A DNA stretch of 64,000 bases from positions 1-64,000 of the forward strand of contig VZTJ01000537.1 in assembly GCA_013397795.1 (NCBI GenBank), written 5' to 3'. This document shows, one piece after another, positions 61,902 through 64,000 of the stretch. The translations under genes and the position numbers were made by a program. Numbering within the stretch: position 1 is the first letter of the stretch; each line of letters starts with the position of its first letter. Source of the stretch: Orthonyx spaldingii (lineage: Eukaryota > Chordata > Aves > Passeriformes > Orthonychidae). The notes below the pieces were generated by a model, which had not been told where the DNA came from, ran no database searches, and worked only from the letters and a program-made list of their open reading frames with translations.

Positions 61902-64000
61902 GCATTCTTATTAAAGGACAATGTACAAACAAGAATAGTTCTTATGATAGCCAACAGTCCTGTATCTTAATAACAATGTCTTTCAGGGATAATGTCATAA
62001 AGCAGAATCTTGAAGTATCATAATAAAGTCATTATTTCTAGCCTGTTGCACTTATATTCCAGGAAAGCATACTCCACACATAATTTCTGTATAAATTGTG
62101 TGATGAGTATCTGCTGCACTGCAGAAATGGCAAAGGCCCAAGCTACTGATTCTTTGTTTCACTGCTTTTAATACAAGTCATCTAACAAGGTAATGAGGGA
62201 GACAACTGGCAATTTAATATTAATTTTCCACAGCCTATTCAAACTTATAAGTTTGAGTATAATCCTTATAAGAGTTTTTTGTGATTTACCTTAACTAATA
62301 TCACCTAGTCAGAGACATCATTATTTGGATCTATTTAAGCAGAACATTATAACTTACTGCAACACAGAATTTACCATTGCTAACATTATACCTTGCCTAC
62401 AACAAGACAATAAAATCTTGGCTTTCCAAAGCAAGAGCACTTTTATGCAATGCTGCAGTTGATTTCCTTTTCTACAACTGATTTTCATTATATTCCATAG
62501 CAAGCACTTTCAACAAATTTAAAGATTATCTGCAATATGTATTTTTGGAATAAACCTGCTGTAGTTATACAAGGAGTTCTGTAAACTATTCTTGTAGATG
62601 CATCTTACAGTTTAATATCCTTAGATTAAAGAAACCATCAGCATTTTATAAGATGAGGTAGGCAAAAAATTTACAGTGGGACAAATAATTGATAAATATT
62701 ACTTTGAGGTTTGAGCATCTACTCCAAATACATAACTGCATGATAGAGTAGTGAATCAAATAAACTTTTTTATTTTCTTTTTAGAAACATCTTCATTTAG
62801 ACCTAGTCTCTACCACAAAAATTATCTTTCCAATGACCTATTTTTCTATGAACATTAATTATGACAACGTGTGGATGAATAAACAGACAGTATTCTTAGT
62901 ACAAAGCTTCTCATCTTCCAGCACCACAATAGATAGAAAAACAGTCATCAAAACCTCTTTTTGAACAATGGTATATTGGCTGAAGCTTATGTCACACTTC
63001 TATTCAAGCAGTCTTTGAAACAATGACATTTCCAGAGAAATGTCCTCTGATCTAAAACGGCTGCTGTTTGCCATATGAGTGAGTTGCACCATTGATTGAA
63101 AATACACAAAAGTTGAAGGTAGTTGGACAATACTAAAGAGGGTTTATTCTCTATAACGTAACTAGCTTTCAACATACTGCCTTGTGATACTGGAGTTAGA
63201 AATGTCAAGGGTTGCCTCTTGGCCACCAAGAGATCATGCATTCTCAGGTGGCCTGTTTGGCATAGGAGGAGCAAGGATTTGCTCTTGGACAGACTGCGAG
63301 AGGTTTTTGTGGTTTTTTTGCTCTTTTATTTCCTCCTGTTTGGGACGTATTTTTTCTAGGATTATTGTCCTTAAAAATGTGTGAAAAGGACTGTGACCTA
63401 TAACTTATTAACACTGTGTTATCAGTGTTAATAAGACATACCACTTTGTCCCAAAAATCAAACTCTTCTTGTACCCAGAGGCCATCAGAGTTGTAAACAC
63501 ACCCTTAGCCGAAGAACATGGGCATTTTCAACTGACAAAATTCCTGCCTTTGTGCAGGGATAAGACACTGGCAACAAGTTGCCTTGCCATCGTTCACTGG
63601 CACCTCATAGCTTGTAGTGCCTTTTGGTATCTTGTCATCAGGCAAAATCTGCCATGGGTGGTTTTGAGCTAGGACTGATTATTTCTCTTGGGTTTTTTTC
63701 TGAACCAAAGGAGGATTACATGTACTCTAAATGCATGCTTCAAATATATCTACTAAGAAAAAGAGAAATATTATTGTTTTTGTATAATTCTTGGTGGTGA
63801 TGATAGCTTCTTTGCAGGATTGAATGACTTTAGGATTAATAATAGATTCTTTAGGATTAATAATTTTGAAACACTCCCACTTTGTTCTCTGTTTTACCAG
63901 GTAGCTGAGCTTTTGGATTTCTTTAATTGCAGAAGTCCTGTTCTCTCAGTTACTCAGTTCATTAGCAGTGCAAAAGACCTGAGGCTCTGGTGATATAATT
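61902..64000. other. AT-rich sequence, no gene seen
   Basis: Only short unrecognised frames. 'taggattaataa' recurs twice near 63832-63864. No gene or mobile-element edge was found. Confidence 0.5.

Noticed and set aside
1..64000. CRISPR array, operon or bacterial-type system
   Set aside because: No spaced direct repeats of CRISPR form, no gene clusters and no ribosome-binding-site pattern. Everything recognisable is vertebrate retroelement DNA.

Overview
The window looks like nuclear DNA of a bird. It is AT-rich and has no host exon, tRNA or rRNA that I can support. It carries many decayed CR1 LINE fragments, including the avian CR1 3' end built on ATTCTATG-type octamers, and several avian endogenous-retrovirus LTR families. 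The repeat types fit a neoavian, perhaps passerine, genome, but I recognise them from memory and cannot name a species.

Layout. 1-7.7 kb: a minus-strand CR1 copy (endonuclease and reverse transcriptase relics) split by a plus-strand ERVL-type LTR, then unique DNA. 7.7-28 kb: mostly featureless AT-rich sequence with two adjacent tandem duplications (7.7-8.0 kb) and low-complexity tracts. 28-28.9 kb: an 857-bp solo LTR with a perfect 5-bp target duplication. 31.3-32.3 kb: CR1 3' end. 37.4-39.4 kb: a second copy of the 28-kb LTR, inverted, with its own perfect 5-bp duplication. This copy holds a GC-rich minisatellite of eight 47-51 bp units and a different 593-bp LTR nested inside it. 40.8-44.5 kb: three further minus-strand CR1 pieces. 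45.2-57.4 kb: an ERV-rich cluster with a 593-bp LTR, two LTRs starting TGTCGGGG, an inverted ERVL-type LTR, and a defective class II (betaretrovirus-like, ERVK-type) provirus on the minus strand. 59.6-60.3 kb: the only plus-strand CR1 relic. 61.4-61.9 kb: a 494-bp solo LTR.

The provirus (53998-57371) keeps both LTRs, a degraded tRNA-Lys-type primer-binding site, a gag-like start with an early stop, a dUTPase relic, an integrase C-terminal relic and a polypurine tract. Most of pol and all recognisable env are missing. All coding relics in the window are broken and belong to mobile elements. LTR elements cover roughly one sixth of the window and CR1 about one tenth (hand totals). I found no new gene system; the most unusual structure is the nested, minisatellite-bearing LTR at 37.4-39.4 kb.
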